A stretch of 64,000 bases of DNA, from NCBI GenBank assembly GCA_949825065.1, contig OX463862.1, positions 17,829,246 to 17,893,245 on the forward strand, in the 5' to 3' direction. The notes under the pieces were generated by a model that was not told where the DNA came from, made no database searches, and saw only the letters and a list, made by a program, of their open reading frames with translations. The first letter of the stretch is position 1. The number at the start of each line of letters is the position of its first letter. The position numbers and the translations under genes were made by a program. Origin of the DNA: Odontocerum albicorne. Its lineage: Eukaryota; Arthropoda; Insecta; Trichoptera; Odontoceridae. This document shows positions 53,241-62,995 of the stretch, piece by piece.

Positions 53241-54160
53241 AGCTCTTGAGTGTGGTGTTTTTTGTTCTTTTATATTTGTATTTTTAGGGACTGATAAAAA
53301 AAACGTAATTGGAGGGAAAACGTAGATTCGGTGTTAAAAAAAAAAAGAAAATTATTTTTTATTTAGATAATCACGCAAATCAGAAAACTTTTTTCAATCG
53401 ATTTGCTATTTTTTATAATTGTAGCCAAAGTTGTAATGGGTATCTCCAAATCACGCGCGAGCGAAACACCTGAACCAACGTGACATATTCACTTTTTCGA
53501 CAATTTTCCTTTTCTCTTGAATCGATAATGTTTTTCTTTGCCGAGACCTTATTTGAAGGGATTCAACGAAAAATTAAAAGAAATGAAAAAAATGTAAATT
53601 GACACACGAAATACACGACAATTGAAATTGTATGTACACGACTGACACGTTTAAAACACAAGCACAGATTGACCTGCCTATACAGTCTGCCTGCCTCTGA
53701 TTCGCTAAACTTCCCACCAATTGCATCGTATTCCACGACTCGTGTAACCTTGACCATGAGCGCTGTAGGTGCACACGTGTCAATAGAAACAATAGAAACA
53801 ACATATTTCTATAGAAGTCAATAGAAACAATAGAAACAACAACAAACAAGCAGGTGCACAATAGAAACAACATATTTCTGCTTCCTAATATTATTTCAAA
53901 TATTTTAAATCGCGCATTTAATTCAAATATTTTAAATCGCGCGCATATGTTTATAAATTGATTTGCATTTTAAATATTTCAAACGTAAATTGCGGGAAAT
54001 AAAAACGTAAAAGCGGGTACTAAATGTACTAAAATAAAACGGGATTGTAAAAATTGAACGCAAATAGTGGGAAAACGTGAATTCCGGGCACGTAAAAACG
54101 GGATTTCAATGTATATTTTATCAAAGGTTTAGAAGTAATAAATTACTTTATTATTCAACT
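53241..54160. repeat. Unclassified element with repeated blocks; possibly Tigger/pogo-like end
   Basis: 53,780-53,880 has repeated CAATAGAAACAATAGAAACA blocks. 53,888-53,945 carries two copies of TTCAAATATTTTAAATCGCG. The right part, read inward, is ATTGAAATCCCGTTTTTACG, then TGCCCGGAATTCACGTTTTC. This resembles the ends of Tigger/pogo MITEs, but I cannot find the matching left end. Confidence 0.4.
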
Positions 54161-54228
54161 AATTACATTGATCCTCCCTAGAGGTGTTTCTACCTCCTAT
54201 CGTGAAACTCCCTTCACTTGGAATGATC

Positions 54229-54742
54229 CCGGTTCATTGCGAGAGCAGTGCTTAGATCAGACTGATGTCATATAACATCGAAAGTGTGTGTGGTCTATTG
54301 ACTCAAGAGAATTTTTTTTAAGAAGGGTGAAATCTCCTCCTCCTTGACGACCTCCGTGGCCTGGTGGTAAGACACTTGTCTGCCGATCCGGAGGTTGCGG
54401 GTTCGATCCCCGCACGAACCCAGATTTTTTTAAATAGGATTCCAGTCTGGTTAACACTTAGGGCTTATAAAAACATCTTTCTGGTTGGTTGGAAGAGATT
54501 ACCACATGCCAATAAACTCACCAGGTTAAAAAAAAAAACCTTTTGCAACCTTGTTAATGTTTCTAAACATTGGAGATACACAAAACCATAAGTAAAAACA
54601 AAAAATAAATAACCAAAAAATCCAAAAGATTTCCCCCCTCTTAAACATTTTTCCTTTGAGTCAATTAACTACATACACTTCCGATGTAACATGACACTAG
54701 TCTGACCCAAGCACTGCTCTCGTAACAAACCGGGAGCGTTCC
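54229..54742. repeat. Long inverted repeat with a SINE in its loop
   Basis: Left arm 54,229-54,337 (CGAGAGCAGTGCTTAGATCA, then GACTGATGTCAT) and right arm 54,629-54,742 are imperfect reverse complements over about 100 bases. They share ACGAGAGCAGTGCTTG-, CATCGGAAGTGT- and TTGACTCAA-like words. A fold-back-type element or MITE end pair; another single arm lies at 33,392. Confidence 0.8.
54346..54538 (+). mobile_element. tRNA-derived SINE, best-preserved copy
   Basis: Head GACGACCTCCGTGGCCTGGT with A box TGGCCTGGTGG and canonical B box GGGTTCGATCCCC. Body GATTCCAGTCTGGTTAACAC and TCTTTCTGGTTGGTTGGAAG. Tail CTCACCAGGTT, then A11. I would use it as the family reference. Confidence 0.92.
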
Positions 54743-55177
54743 GTCTAAAGAGAGCCTCAAGATAAGAGTTAGAAACACATATAACAGGAATTACTGTAAT
54801 TAGTGAAATAAGAAGGTAATTCATGCTTATATATTTATTTCAGAATTAATTATAAGGAATACAAATATAGAAGAAGAAAATGACATTGTTTCATTACAAT
54901 AGTTTTAACAAGACTGAGTATGAAGAAAGGGGAGGAAAGAATCTAGAGAGAGGAATAAGTAACGGATTTGTCTAGGAATTTGATTTTCATGTGTAAATAT
55001 TTTTTAAATTTAAATTGATATTTTCTTTTTTTGTAAAATCTATCATGAAACTTTACATATCCCAGATAAGCTGGTTATCACTCAAGCATTCTTGCCTCAA
55101 TTTGGGCTATTTTGATTTATGTAAATTTTCTTGAAATAAATTGTGGGATGGATGTTTTTTTTTTAGCTCACTAAGGA
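54743..55177. other. No recognisable gene
   Basis: AT-rich spacer downstream of TRAPPC12. Confidence 0.5.
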
Positions 55178-55183
55178 TTTATT
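55178..55183 (-). promoter_or_regulatory. Candidate polyadenylation signal of TRAPPC12
   Basis: AATAAA on the minus strand about 57 bases past the TRAPPC12 stop. The position is plausible; there is no transcript evidence. Confidence 0.5.
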
Positions 55184-55239
55184 TGTGAAATGGACTTGAT
55201 AATGATGATACACATTTACAAAACTTCTTTTTGAAATAT

Positions 55240-55497
55240 TCAATCACTCATGTTGAGTTTTAAACACACATGTACGCTCGACACAGTATCACTTTTATAT
55301 CTACACAGCTGTCTGAGAAGAGCCAGTTTCTTGGTCATAGTGTCGGAGGATTCCAACTCGTACAAGGTGCAAAGGTTTAAGAGGAGATTTTCATTGAGTC
55401 CTCGACTTGGGTTTGAGTTAACGGCGTTTTCCATCACAGCTATAGCTTCTTTGAGTTTTCCCGAATACAGCAAACACACAGCCATATTATTTGACAC
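55240..55497 (-). CDS. TRAPPC12: TRAPPC12, last coding exon
   Basis: TRAPPC12 (TTC15) is a TPR subunit of the TRAPP tethering complex acting in ER-to-Golgi and autophagy traffic. In vertebrates it also has a kinetochore role. This exon encodes 85 residues starting VSNNMAVCLLYSGKLKEAIA and continuing to NLCTLYELESSDTMTKKLAL, the final TPR and C-terminus, ending at TGA 55,240. The acceptor is TTTTTTTCAG before GTGTCAAAT at 55,497, phase 0. It matches my recollection of the family's C-terminus (NMAVCLLYLGKLKEA...NLCTMYELESS). Intact. Together with the four upstream exons it makes about 280 residues of a protein that is about 735 long in human. Confidence 0.93.
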   Translation of the reverse strand: MSNNMAVCLLYSGKLKEAIAVMENAVNSNPSRGLNENLLLNLCTLYELESSDTMTKKLALLRQLCRYKSDTVSSVHVCLKLNMSD

Positions 55498-55581
55498 CTG
55501 AAAAAAATATATAAAATAATTGGATACGATATAGCGGTTGAGAAAACTGTTTTAAAAGTTAAGTGTCGAGCACGATAGTGC

Positions 55582-55733
55582 TACAAAAACTGAACCACTA
55601 TCCATGCAAGTATTACAAAAATTGAACCACTATTCGTGCGAGTATTACAAAAATTGAACCACTATTCGTGCAAGTATTACAAACACTGAACCACCATCCG
55701 TGCAAGTATTACAATAATTGAACCACTATTGGT
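55582..55733. repeat. 32-bp minisatellite in TRAPPC12 intron
   Basis: Five copies of TACAAAAATTGAACCACTAT plus TCGTGCAAGTAT start at 55,582, 55,614, 55,646, 55,678 and 55,710, an exact 32-base period. Confidence 0.93.
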
Positions 55734-55983
55734 GAGACGGCTTGTGGCGCCTGGCCGGAGAGTTTATATATGTAGCGCTTGTGAATTTTGTGGTCATTCA
55801 TTTTTTATTTGTGTTATAACTTTTTCATTTAAAAAAACACTAATTCTTAAGAAACATATTCTTTTCTGGACATAACAAACAATGCTCAAATATAATCTTG
55901 TAAACAGCCATACAATATTCGATTTCAATAACAGTTTGTTCGGTAATGATGACAGTAAATATGATGAATCAGAGACTAGCACA

Positions 55984-56372
55984 ACCTGGCAGGTGTATTG
56001 TCACGTAATAATCTCTTTCGACCAACCAGAAAGATGTTAACCCTGAGAGATCGGCACACTGCTATAGCAGTGGAAGAAATTTGTGCTACCCTTGTATTCT
56101 AAATGAATATCATTCATTTAGAATACAAGGGTACATATTCTAAAATATATTTATGTTGTAAAAATATATTCTTTTTGGTTTTTTGTTGTTTAGAATAAAT
56201 ATTTATCACGAACGTCCGAATCGTAAATATATCTCAGCACTAGATAGACAATTATATTTTTTCCTCGTAGTGCTCTCAGGGTTAAAAAGGGGTTTAGTGA
56301 AAACAAGATTGGAATCCTTTTAAACATTGAACCTTCCAACTACGGATTGCTAATGAGACCACGGAGATTGGA
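55984..56372 (-). mobile_element. SINE interrupted by a MITE
   Basis: The minus-strand SINE tail (55,984-56,036) and head/body (56,286-56,372: AACCTTTTT, TTTTCACTAAACC, TCCGTGGTCTCATTAG) are parts of one copy, separated by the element at 56,041-56,281. The head is degenerate. Confidence 0.75.
56041..56281. mobile_element. TTAA-flanked piggyBac-type MITE (241 bp)
   Basis: TTAA at 56,037-56,040 and 56,282-56,285. Ends CCCTGAGAG...CTCTCAGGG, with the CCC/GGG termini typical of piggyBac. It interrupts a SINE, so insertion is certain. It contains a perfect hairpin, 22-base arms at 56,087-56,108 and 56,112-56,133 around a 3-base loop ATC (arm core CTTGTATTCTAAATGAAT). Confidence 0.92.
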
Positions 56373-56520
56373 GTATGTTACGTATTTTTTTTACTATGCG
56401 AACTAGTAGCGTAGTCAATTTAATATTTTCTTGAATATAACATTTGAGATAAGATTCAAAAGACAACAACAGAAATTTCAAACTTATAAAAAAATATATA
56501 AGAATTTCCAAATGACATAC

Positions 56521-56644
56521 CATTATATTGGTGGGTTCTAACTCAGTGGCCTTCACCAGACACTGGTAGGCTTCTAAGAAAGCATTCTGGGCCACGGCCA
56601 ACAGTGATTGGTCCACCAATTCTCTGACATCTTGTTCTGGATAT
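56521..56644 (-). CDS. TRAPPC12: TRAPPC12 exon (penultimate)
   Basis: 124 bp. The first base completes the codon begun in the previous exon (TT|A), then 41 codons: YPEQDVRELVDQSLLAVAQN, then AFLEAYQCLVKATELEPTNI and M. This is a TPR-type helix pair (A...F..A...V..A..L.P.N). Acceptor TTGTTTCAG, donor ATG|GTATGTC, leaving phase 0 to the last exon. Intact. Confidence 0.93.
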
Positions 56645-57457
56645 CTGAAACAATATCAAGAAAAAATAGTACCAAGTAAAGTCACTACAGTTAGAAAGAA
56701 TTTAAAAAAATAGAAAGAAGAATGGTGTTGAATAAAATTAATTTACTCACATAAAAATGTATCATACAACTCACATAAAAATGTATCATGCAACCTAATT
56801 GTTCTTGTTGGAACTTGAATATTAATCAACTAGATGAATAACCTGTACCTCGCACGGTTTTAGAGTTTTATTTTAAATAATATTTCTGAACTGTTATAAA
56901 ACTGTGCTTGTATGTAAAATATTCACAGAGTTACCTTCTTACATGTATAAACACATTTCATATCGATTTCCCAAATATAAGACCCCATTAAACACAACAA
57001 TACTGCCCCGGCACATTAACTGATAGCTTAATGTCAAAACTACAAAATCTTCACTCGCGACTGTTTTTTATTCCACACATCAGGACATGGATGAAAAGAA
57101 ATTATTTCAATTTTATAATTGAATCAATACAGTGCGTACCTCGTTTGATTTACAAAAGTAAAAAAAAAACAATGCGACATATGTAATTGGAAATCAGACC
57201 TATCTAAATTATTATCAAAAATAATGTGCTATTCGGATGACATCTGTTTTTAGATTTTACAATTTTTTTCACTTCGGAAGAACTTGTATATTTTGGATAA
57301 ATTTGGGCAATTATAATTATTATTTTGACTTTCTCAACATGAGTAGAAAAAGGTGTTAAATAAGTGTTCAGATTAACATTCCGTAACCCTTGACGAGTGA
57401 TTGTACCGCTAATGGGGGAAAGTTGAAGAAATACTGAATTCTGGAAATTATTCTTAC
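56645..57457 (-). other. TRAPPC12 intron, no named repeat
   Basis: GT-AG intron (donor GTAAGAA). AT-rich. A short direct repeat ACTCACATAAAAATGTATCA occurs at about 56,746 and 56,770. Nothing else recognised. Confidence 0.75.
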
Positions 57458-57627
57458 AAAGTGCCCCTGATCTGTGTGGCTTTGCGGAAGCACTGTTCAG
57501 CACCCAGTACGTGCCCTGCCTGCAGGAAACAGCGCCCCAGAGCAGATTGTAGGGCCCTGGACTGCGCAGGTGCCCACATGCTTCCTGCAGCCATCTTTTC
57601 CACCAAGTCTACAGCTACTATGTAGTC
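57458..57627 (-). CDS. TRAPPC12: TRAPPC12 exon
   Basis: 170 bp, phase 0 at its start and two bases over at its end. Encodes DYIVAVDLVEKMAAGSMWAP, then AQSRALQSALGRCFLQAGHV, then LGAEQCFRKATQIRGT. This is a TPR-containing segment (ALGR.FLQ.G....AE..F). Acceptor TATATTTCCAG, donor ACTTT|GTAAG. GC-richer than the introns. Intact. Confidence 0.94.
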
Positions 57628-58635
57628 CTGGAAATATAAAGTCACTTGGTAATATTAAAATGTTTATTAAACATGTACTGTGTAAGGTTACAGAACCAAG
57701 AGTATGGGACACGCAAAGTGCTTTTTGAAAGGGCCGATAATATAGATTAGGTCTTTTCTTTGAGATTGGTTTGTGAAAAATGCTGGAATAAAAAATAGTA
57801 TTATGCATCCATGGATCTTAAAAAAGCAGGAGTAAACACTGTGAAGTTATAAGATATTTTTTATTCCCTTAAAGCATTGAAAGGATTCTCGCCCAACAAA
57901 ACTAAAATTTTGCAAATTGCAATCTTTGCAAAAAAGACATTTATTTTTTTATATCAAGGAAGAACAGTAATCCTCATTGGCAGTTCTCAGTAAATTAAAC
58001 ACTGACTTACTTCCTTCAATATTACTTGATGATTCCAACAAACTGTAAAACAGTTAAAAACCTGGAAATGTTAGTGGACAACACTCTCATCGCAAGACCA
58101 AATAATTCAGATACATAAGACAAAGAATCTTTTTCAGCTATCATTTCTTTAAAGTGTTGCCAACATTCTTACTCACTGAAATTAAAATTTTGCTCATGCA
58201 ATCACTGCTGTTTCCAATTCTGGATTATGCGGGCATCTGTTATTAAGATATTACGGAAGAACAGTTTGACCAAATACAGCATTTTCAAAATGTTTGATAT
58301 CCATTTTCAATCTAAGAGGGTAGATTCACATCACAAAAAACTTAATTGATTGAACGTAAGAAAGAGATGCAAAAACCACCTCACATTATTTTATAACAAA
58401 TCAAATTGTCGACAAACATACATATTGTCACCTTTCTACAACAAAATACTCTAAATAAAACATTTAGAGGTCAAATTATTGTGTATATCGATCTTTTAGG
58501 TTTTAGAATTTCTGGTATAAGTCACTAGATCATTTGGGGATAATAACTGTACAAGATCTCTTTAAAACACTTGTTGGCAGCGAGACAAGGTACTGAAAAG
58601 ATAGATTAAGTAAGAAAAGAGATGAAAAACCGTAC
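57628..58635 (-). other. TRAPPC12 intron with a CR1 fragment
   Basis: GT-AG intron (donor GTACGGT). 58,060-58,400 on the plus strand contains a decayed CR1-like reverse-transcriptase tail (KIKILLMQSLLFPILDYAGI, then EEQFDQIQHFQNV, frame-broken). Confidence 0.8.
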
Positions 58636-58782
58636 CTTTTTCTGTAACGCACAATTAACGATAGAGAAATTGACCCTAGCTTCTCTGCCCGACCACAGTT
58701 TGATAGCCTCCTGCCTGTCCTGTGCTGACATCTCCAAGTCACTTCCATCTTCACACTTGTTGTCTTTCAGATTTTCTATCAT
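58636..58782 (-). CDS. TRAPPC12: TRAPPC12 exon
   Basis: 147 bp, 49 codons, phase 0 at both ends: MIENLKDNKCEDGSDLEMSA, then QDRQEAIKLWSGREARVNFS, then IVNCALQKK. It corresponds to the LW..RE.RV.YSI.NC.L segment of the family. Acceptor TTTACTTTCAG, donor AAAAAG|GTACGG. Intact. Confidence 0.93.
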
Positions 58783-58869
58783 CTGAAAGTAAAAAAATAA
58801 CTTCTCATATTACGAATAAAAGGCAGGTACAATATATCTAGGAGCTAATCCCAAGGCAGTCACCCTTAA

Positions 58870-59105
58870 CACGTTGACTGCGGTATGTATTTATAGAATA
58901 GTGTAGAGGTACTGAAAAAAATCATATTTTTGAAACCTTAAAATCTTACGGTATTTTCGAAACCTTAAAATCTTACGGAAACCTTAAAATCTTAAAATAT
59001 TCGGTACCATACAAACAAAGAGAATCTAATGATGCGCAACGGGCGTCATCAGTGTCTCTACAAAAAATGTGATGGCGCCCATGGGCGTCTTTAGCAGCGA
59101 ACGTG
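58870..59105. mobile_element. TTAA-flanked MITE (236 bp)
   Basis: TTAA at 58,866-58,869 and 59,106-59,109. Ends CACGTTGACTGC and (inverted) CACGTTCGCTGC match at ten of twelve, sharing CACGTT with the 744-bp element at 38,300. Internal direct repeats of GAAACCTTAAAATCTTACGG (three copies, 58,930-59,000). No coding capacity. Confidence 0.82.
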
Positions 59106-59171
59106 TTAAAAAGTTCTCCCCTCTGATTTGAAACCAGCATCATTTAACTTGTCGTCCTACATCATTATTAA

Positions 59172-59346
59172 CCCTTTTAATCCCACGAAGCCGATTATGA
59201 GCCTCAACTGTTGTATGCGTCTGTTGTAGGTTTTAAAACTAAATAATAACTGAGATAAAAAATAAAATAAAAACTACTGTTTTTTTGCCAAAAAATGCTT
59301 GGGATTTTTCGCACATTTTATGCAAAATATGCTGGGATTAAATGGG
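59172..59346. mobile_element. TTAA-flanked MITE (175 bp)
   Basis: TTAA at 59,168-59,171 and 59,347-59,350. Ends CCCTTTTAATCCCA and (inverted) CCCATTTAATCCCA differ at one of fourteen. It has piggyBac-like CCC/GGG termini and lies only 62 bp from the previous TTAA element. Confidence 0.85.
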
Positions 59347-59868
59347 TTAATCTTCATCATCACCATCATGTCATGCCCCTATTGGAGTAGACCGAGAGAA
59401 CAGATCTCTACTTTATTCTATTCTGATACTCATCTTTCGTTTCCGTTATATCCATACACACTGTAATGCTTGCTTTCCTATTATAAAAGATTTTCACTAT
59501 TTCGTATTTCAAAATTTAAATAATTTGTTTATGTTATGTTTTTTCAGAACTTCCCAAACTTTTTATACCTCCTTTACTACTAGTGTAGATTGTTTTTGTA
59601 AATACTTCATCATTATAAATGAGAGTCTCGTCTCGTTGATTACTATGGGAGATTCCCATTGATAATTATTAGATTCAGAAGAGGTAGACATGGCTGGATC
59701 AAGTAGAACTGATTTTGAAAGAAGGAAAAGGAAAGAGTACAAAAAATACAAAATATGCATGAAATGTATGAATTTAGAAAAAAGCAAAAGGAGTCTCCCT
59801 GAATACTCCATAAGAGACAGAGTGATATATACTTGTATGTAGATCCAATTTAGGTGAAGACATTGCTA

Positions 59869-60436
59869 TACTCAAGAAAATGTAACATGGTCCCTGTGAC
59901 GTTTGAAATGTCATGTCTCAAAGGCATGGGGTTAAATTGTTTTTTTTTACAAATCGAATAGTTTTTTTATAAATCTAAAAATAGTTTTTCTCTAAACTGA
60001 CATTTTAATTCCTAATTTTCATTATACTTACTTTCTAATGTATTGTACGATTTGTATATATCTTTAAATAGGCCAAGATCCACTATGAATTAATACTAAT
60101 TACGAACATTTAATTTTAGGTATAAAAAAATCGAAAATCCAATTATCGTATACCCCATCCCTAGCTAATGCAGACTAACGTAGTGACTTTTGACGAACGT
60201 CGCCAAATATTATTTGATTTTAACAAACTGACATATTTTTGCTAATTTGTAACAAGATGTATTAATTTGTCATTATTGTTAGTTTTATGTAATTTATTTA
60301 CCTAAATAACTATTTATTAGAATCGAGGCTTATATTAAAGTTGATAAAATAATTAAAATTACTGAACGTCGTTACAAGGTTGTATTGGGGCAAATTTGTG
60401 AAACGTCATAGGGATCATGCTACATTTTCTTTAGTA
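59869..60436. mobile_element. TA-type MITE related to 11,476-11,863 (568 bp)
   Basis: TA at 59,867-59,868 and 60,437-60,438. The ends TACTCAAGAAAATGTAACAT and (inverted) TACTAAAGAAAATGTAGCAT, then GATCCCTATGACGTTT, are long inverted repeats. The right subterminal part (AAAATTACTGAACGTCGTTA, then CAAGGTTGTATTGGGGC) is shared with the 11.5-kb MITE, but the outer 40 bases are different. Confidence 0.85.
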
Positions 60437-60739
60437 TAGCAAAGGTTTTAGTGCATTTGTTAAATTCATCTTCTTTTCAAACTTCTTACTACTTTTCTTC
60501 CACTTGGATTCAACTCGAAGATCTTCTCCGATAACCTATACTCTGGAATACAGATGATATTTTCCAGACTCTCAATCCTCATTCCTAGAGCTTTAAGAAC
60601 TGTTCAAATTCCTAACGCAACATCAGAGGAATTTTCCTATAACTCCTCTAAGGTATCTCATCTCCACTTCTTGTACCCTTGACCTTGCTTGTTCTCTCAA
60701 AATCCAAGTGGTATAGCCATATGTAACTGTTGTCAAAAA

Positions 60740-61450
60740 AAATCAAAACAGATTACATACATCAATACATACCATCACGCCACTACCCTATCGGGGTAGG
60801 CAGAGAGTACAGAGCACCAGACTTTCCTATATCAACACACATTCTTAGCCTCTTCTACATCCAAACGCCTTTTCATACAACTTCTACAATTACTCTGCTT
60901 TCTACATTTCTTTCTTTTAGAATATTCACTTGATCCAATAATACTTACCTTAATCTTCCTTTCATATGCGTACCATTCACATTTGCACTATATATGTTTT
61001 GTTGCGTTTTCTCCATTCATTCCACATGCCCAAACCATTTCAGCATGCTCTTCTTCATCTTGCTTAACACATCAGCCTTAAGTTCACATTCATTCCATAT
61101 CACTTCATTCTGTATTCTGTCATACAGTATTGCGCCATGTATTCTTTTCAATGTACGCATTTCTACAGCATTTATTCGGCTCCTCTCAGTCTTTTTGTCC
61201 ATGTTTCACTCCCATACATTAATTTGGTGCCAAATTACAATTGTGGACTATCATTTTAGCAGATTTTATACTGTCCGGTTCGAGCATATATGTTTTAGTG
61301 CCCCATTGACTGTTTCCTATCGCTACACGCTTTTCAACATCCCTCTTAACTCTTTCATCATCTGAGAAAATACTAACAAGATAGCATAATTGAATTACTG
61401 AGGTTTTCATTAACGAGGTTTTATTGTATATGGCTCTGAGTGGCTCTTAA
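60740..61450 (-). pseudogene. RTE reverse-transcriptase tail and 3' region
   Basis: Minus strand from 61,400: DDERVKRDVEKRVAIGNSQW and KTYMLEPDSIKSAKMIVHNC, then (61,202-61,017) KKTERSRINAVEMRTLKRIH, then NECELKADVLSKMKKSMLKW and FGHVE. This is the most readable RTE tail in the window. The 3' region at 60,780-60,830 carries CTATCGGGGTAGGCAGAGAG. 5' truncated and with at least one frame break. Confidence 0.85.
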
Positions 61451-61511
61451 GCAATTTTTCATTCGTAAAATGGCCTTTGGTCAAAAATTCTTACACACCA
61501 TTCGTATAGAC

Positions 61512-62152
61512 CAAAGATTCCCATAGTGGTCTATATGGACCCCCAAGGGTCGATTTCGACTTGCAGGGGGTCTATGTCAGCGAGAAAAGGAAATGGGGGT
61601 GCACGAGATGTAAATGGGGGTCCACATGAGCGGATTCCATTTAGGCAGATCATCATCAATATTTAGGCGTTCCGTAAATGTCATTACACCTAACACAGAT
61701 TGTGTGTACATTTACTTATAGTAGACATAGAAAATACTTATATAAAGAAATTGAATGAGATTTAAGACTATACCTCACTAATTTGAAGCCAAATATTGAA
61801 CCATTGCTATCAGAGCATCAGGTTCACCCCTCTCATTAACAGTATTATTTGTGTATTAATTGAACTTAAGAATTTAACTAGGTTTTGATTTGTTTCGTTC
61901 CAAAGCCAAATATTTACTTGCATTTTGTGTCTTTTCAATAAAGGTATGAATAAAAATTGTACATGTTTTTCTTTTTTACAATTGTCCACTCTACAAAAAA
62001 CCATATCAAGTTGAACAGCACTGTGTCAGCTGTCAAAAACACATTTGAAGTTAATAAGTTTAGGACAAATCAATATAAGGCAGGCAGGGGGTCTACGGAA
62101 AACAAAAAAATCGTCAAGTGGTCTACGGGGCGAAAAAGTTTGGGAAACTATG
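61512..62152 (-). mobile_element. hAT-like MITE, copy 2 (641 bp)
   Basis: Inverted relative to 21,456-22,120 and homologous over nearly the whole length (for example GTCGATTTCGACTTGCAGGG). Ends CAAAGATTCCCATAGTGGTC and (inverted) CATAGTTTCCCAAACTTTTT. Flanks GTATAGAC and GTTTAGAT match at six of eight, consistent with a decayed 8-base target duplication. No transposase. Confidence 0.82.
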
Positions 62153-62183
62153 GTTTAGATAATGTAATGACTATCTAACTGAC

Positions 62184-62327
62184 CTTCCTGATGACAGCAA
62201 GCAGCATGTAGAGTCTGGCTATGGCTAAATCTAGTTTATCAGTGTACATGGGCAGCTCAGCCAACAAGAGGCGGAACGAGAAACAAGCCATGGATCCTGA
62301 ACGGTTTGGATATAGATCTGGATAAAA
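62184..62327 (-). CDS. TRAPPC12: TRAPPC12 exon (first one in the window)
   Basis: 144 bp, 48 codons, phase 0 at both ends: FYPDLYPNRSGSMACFSFRL, then LLAELPMYTDKLDLAIARLY, then MLLAVIRK. Matches the YYP..YPGRRGSM.PFSLRLLHAELP region of TRAPPC12 as I recall it, roughly residue 450 of the human protein. Acceptor TTTTTGTTTGCAG, donor AGGAAG|GTCAGT. Upstream exons are not found before 64,000. Intact. Confidence 0.94.
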
Positions 62328-62504
62328 CTGCAAACAAAAATAACAATCAAATATACATTTCTGAAATGAATGCAGAGAGGAAGAGGAAGACCGGGAAAAT
62401 AATGGGAGATGTGGAGAAACTTTTAATGAGGGAAAGGTGAGATGTACGTGAAACTTTTATGTGTTTTCTCTTTCAGTTACATGGGCATTATTTTATCACA
62501 TTTT

Positions 62505-62765
62505 TTTTTTATCCACTTTGCACGGATTTCTCCTGTTACACAAAGAGGGTCTGCTTTTAGCGTCAGCTTATTTATTCGTAAGGGAGAATATCAGCCAGGA
62601 TTCTTCTCATACTGCAAGACGGTACCGAGAATATATCCACAGTGTCATTCAGTTGGTTCAATATCTCTATACCACACGTGACTGAGTGTTTAGCCATGAA
62701 ATTCGTTCTGTAAGTTGGTATGTAGAACAGAGGGTGATTCTTTGCACCGCTATATTTATTAGGTA
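62505..62765 (-). repeat. Unclassified interspersed repeat, copy 2
   Basis: Reverse complement of 33,610-33,890 (for example CCACTTTGCACGGATTTCTC and GTTGGTTCAATATCTCTATA). It directly abuts the CR1 tail at 62,770. Confidence 0.78.
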
Positions 62766-62995
62766 CATATTAACTTAGTGCTTCTAGAATCGCAGGACAG
62801 TTAAAGCAACCTTGAAAAACCTTAAGTAGGAATATCACAATGGATTCTTGCCTTCTTGTTTCGAGGCTTTTATAGTTACACACCGTGAGAAGTTCGACAT
62901 GGTGAGCATATTTTGGATAATCGCCCTTTGTTCTGTACCATAGATATCTGAGGAATTTTATAGCAGTCGCCACTTTCACTATGCTTGCTTTATCT
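62766..62995 (-). pseudogene. CR1-like reverse-transcriptase tail
   Basis: Minus strand: KFLRYLWYRTKGDYPKYAHH, then VELLTVCNYKSLETRRQESI, then VIFLLKVFQGCFNCPAILEA. Fits the L....L...SLE.RR....I.FLYK...G..DCP..L pattern. Truncated. Confidence 0.72.

Larger units (their letters stand above)
55498..56520 (-). other. TRAPPC12 intron with minisatellite, SINE and MITE
   Basis: GT-AG intron (donor GTATGTC, acceptor TTTCAG). It contains the 32-bp minisatellite at 55,582-55,733 and a SINE split by a TTAA-flanked MITE. Confidence 0.85.
58783..62183 (-). other. TRAPPC12 large intron packed with transposons
   Basis: 3.4-kb GT-AG intron (donor GTCAGTT). From 3' to 5' of the gene it holds two adjacent TTAA-flanked MITEs, a short anonymous stretch, a TA-type MITE, an RTE tail in antisense to the plus strand, and a hAT-like MITE. 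Little unexplained sequence is left apart from 59,351-59,860. Confidence 0.85.

Noticed and set aside
55582..55733. CRISPR-like array
   Set aside because: Head-to-tail repeats without spacers in a eukaryotic intron; this is a minisatellite. The same applies to 8,449, 6,716 and 37,471.
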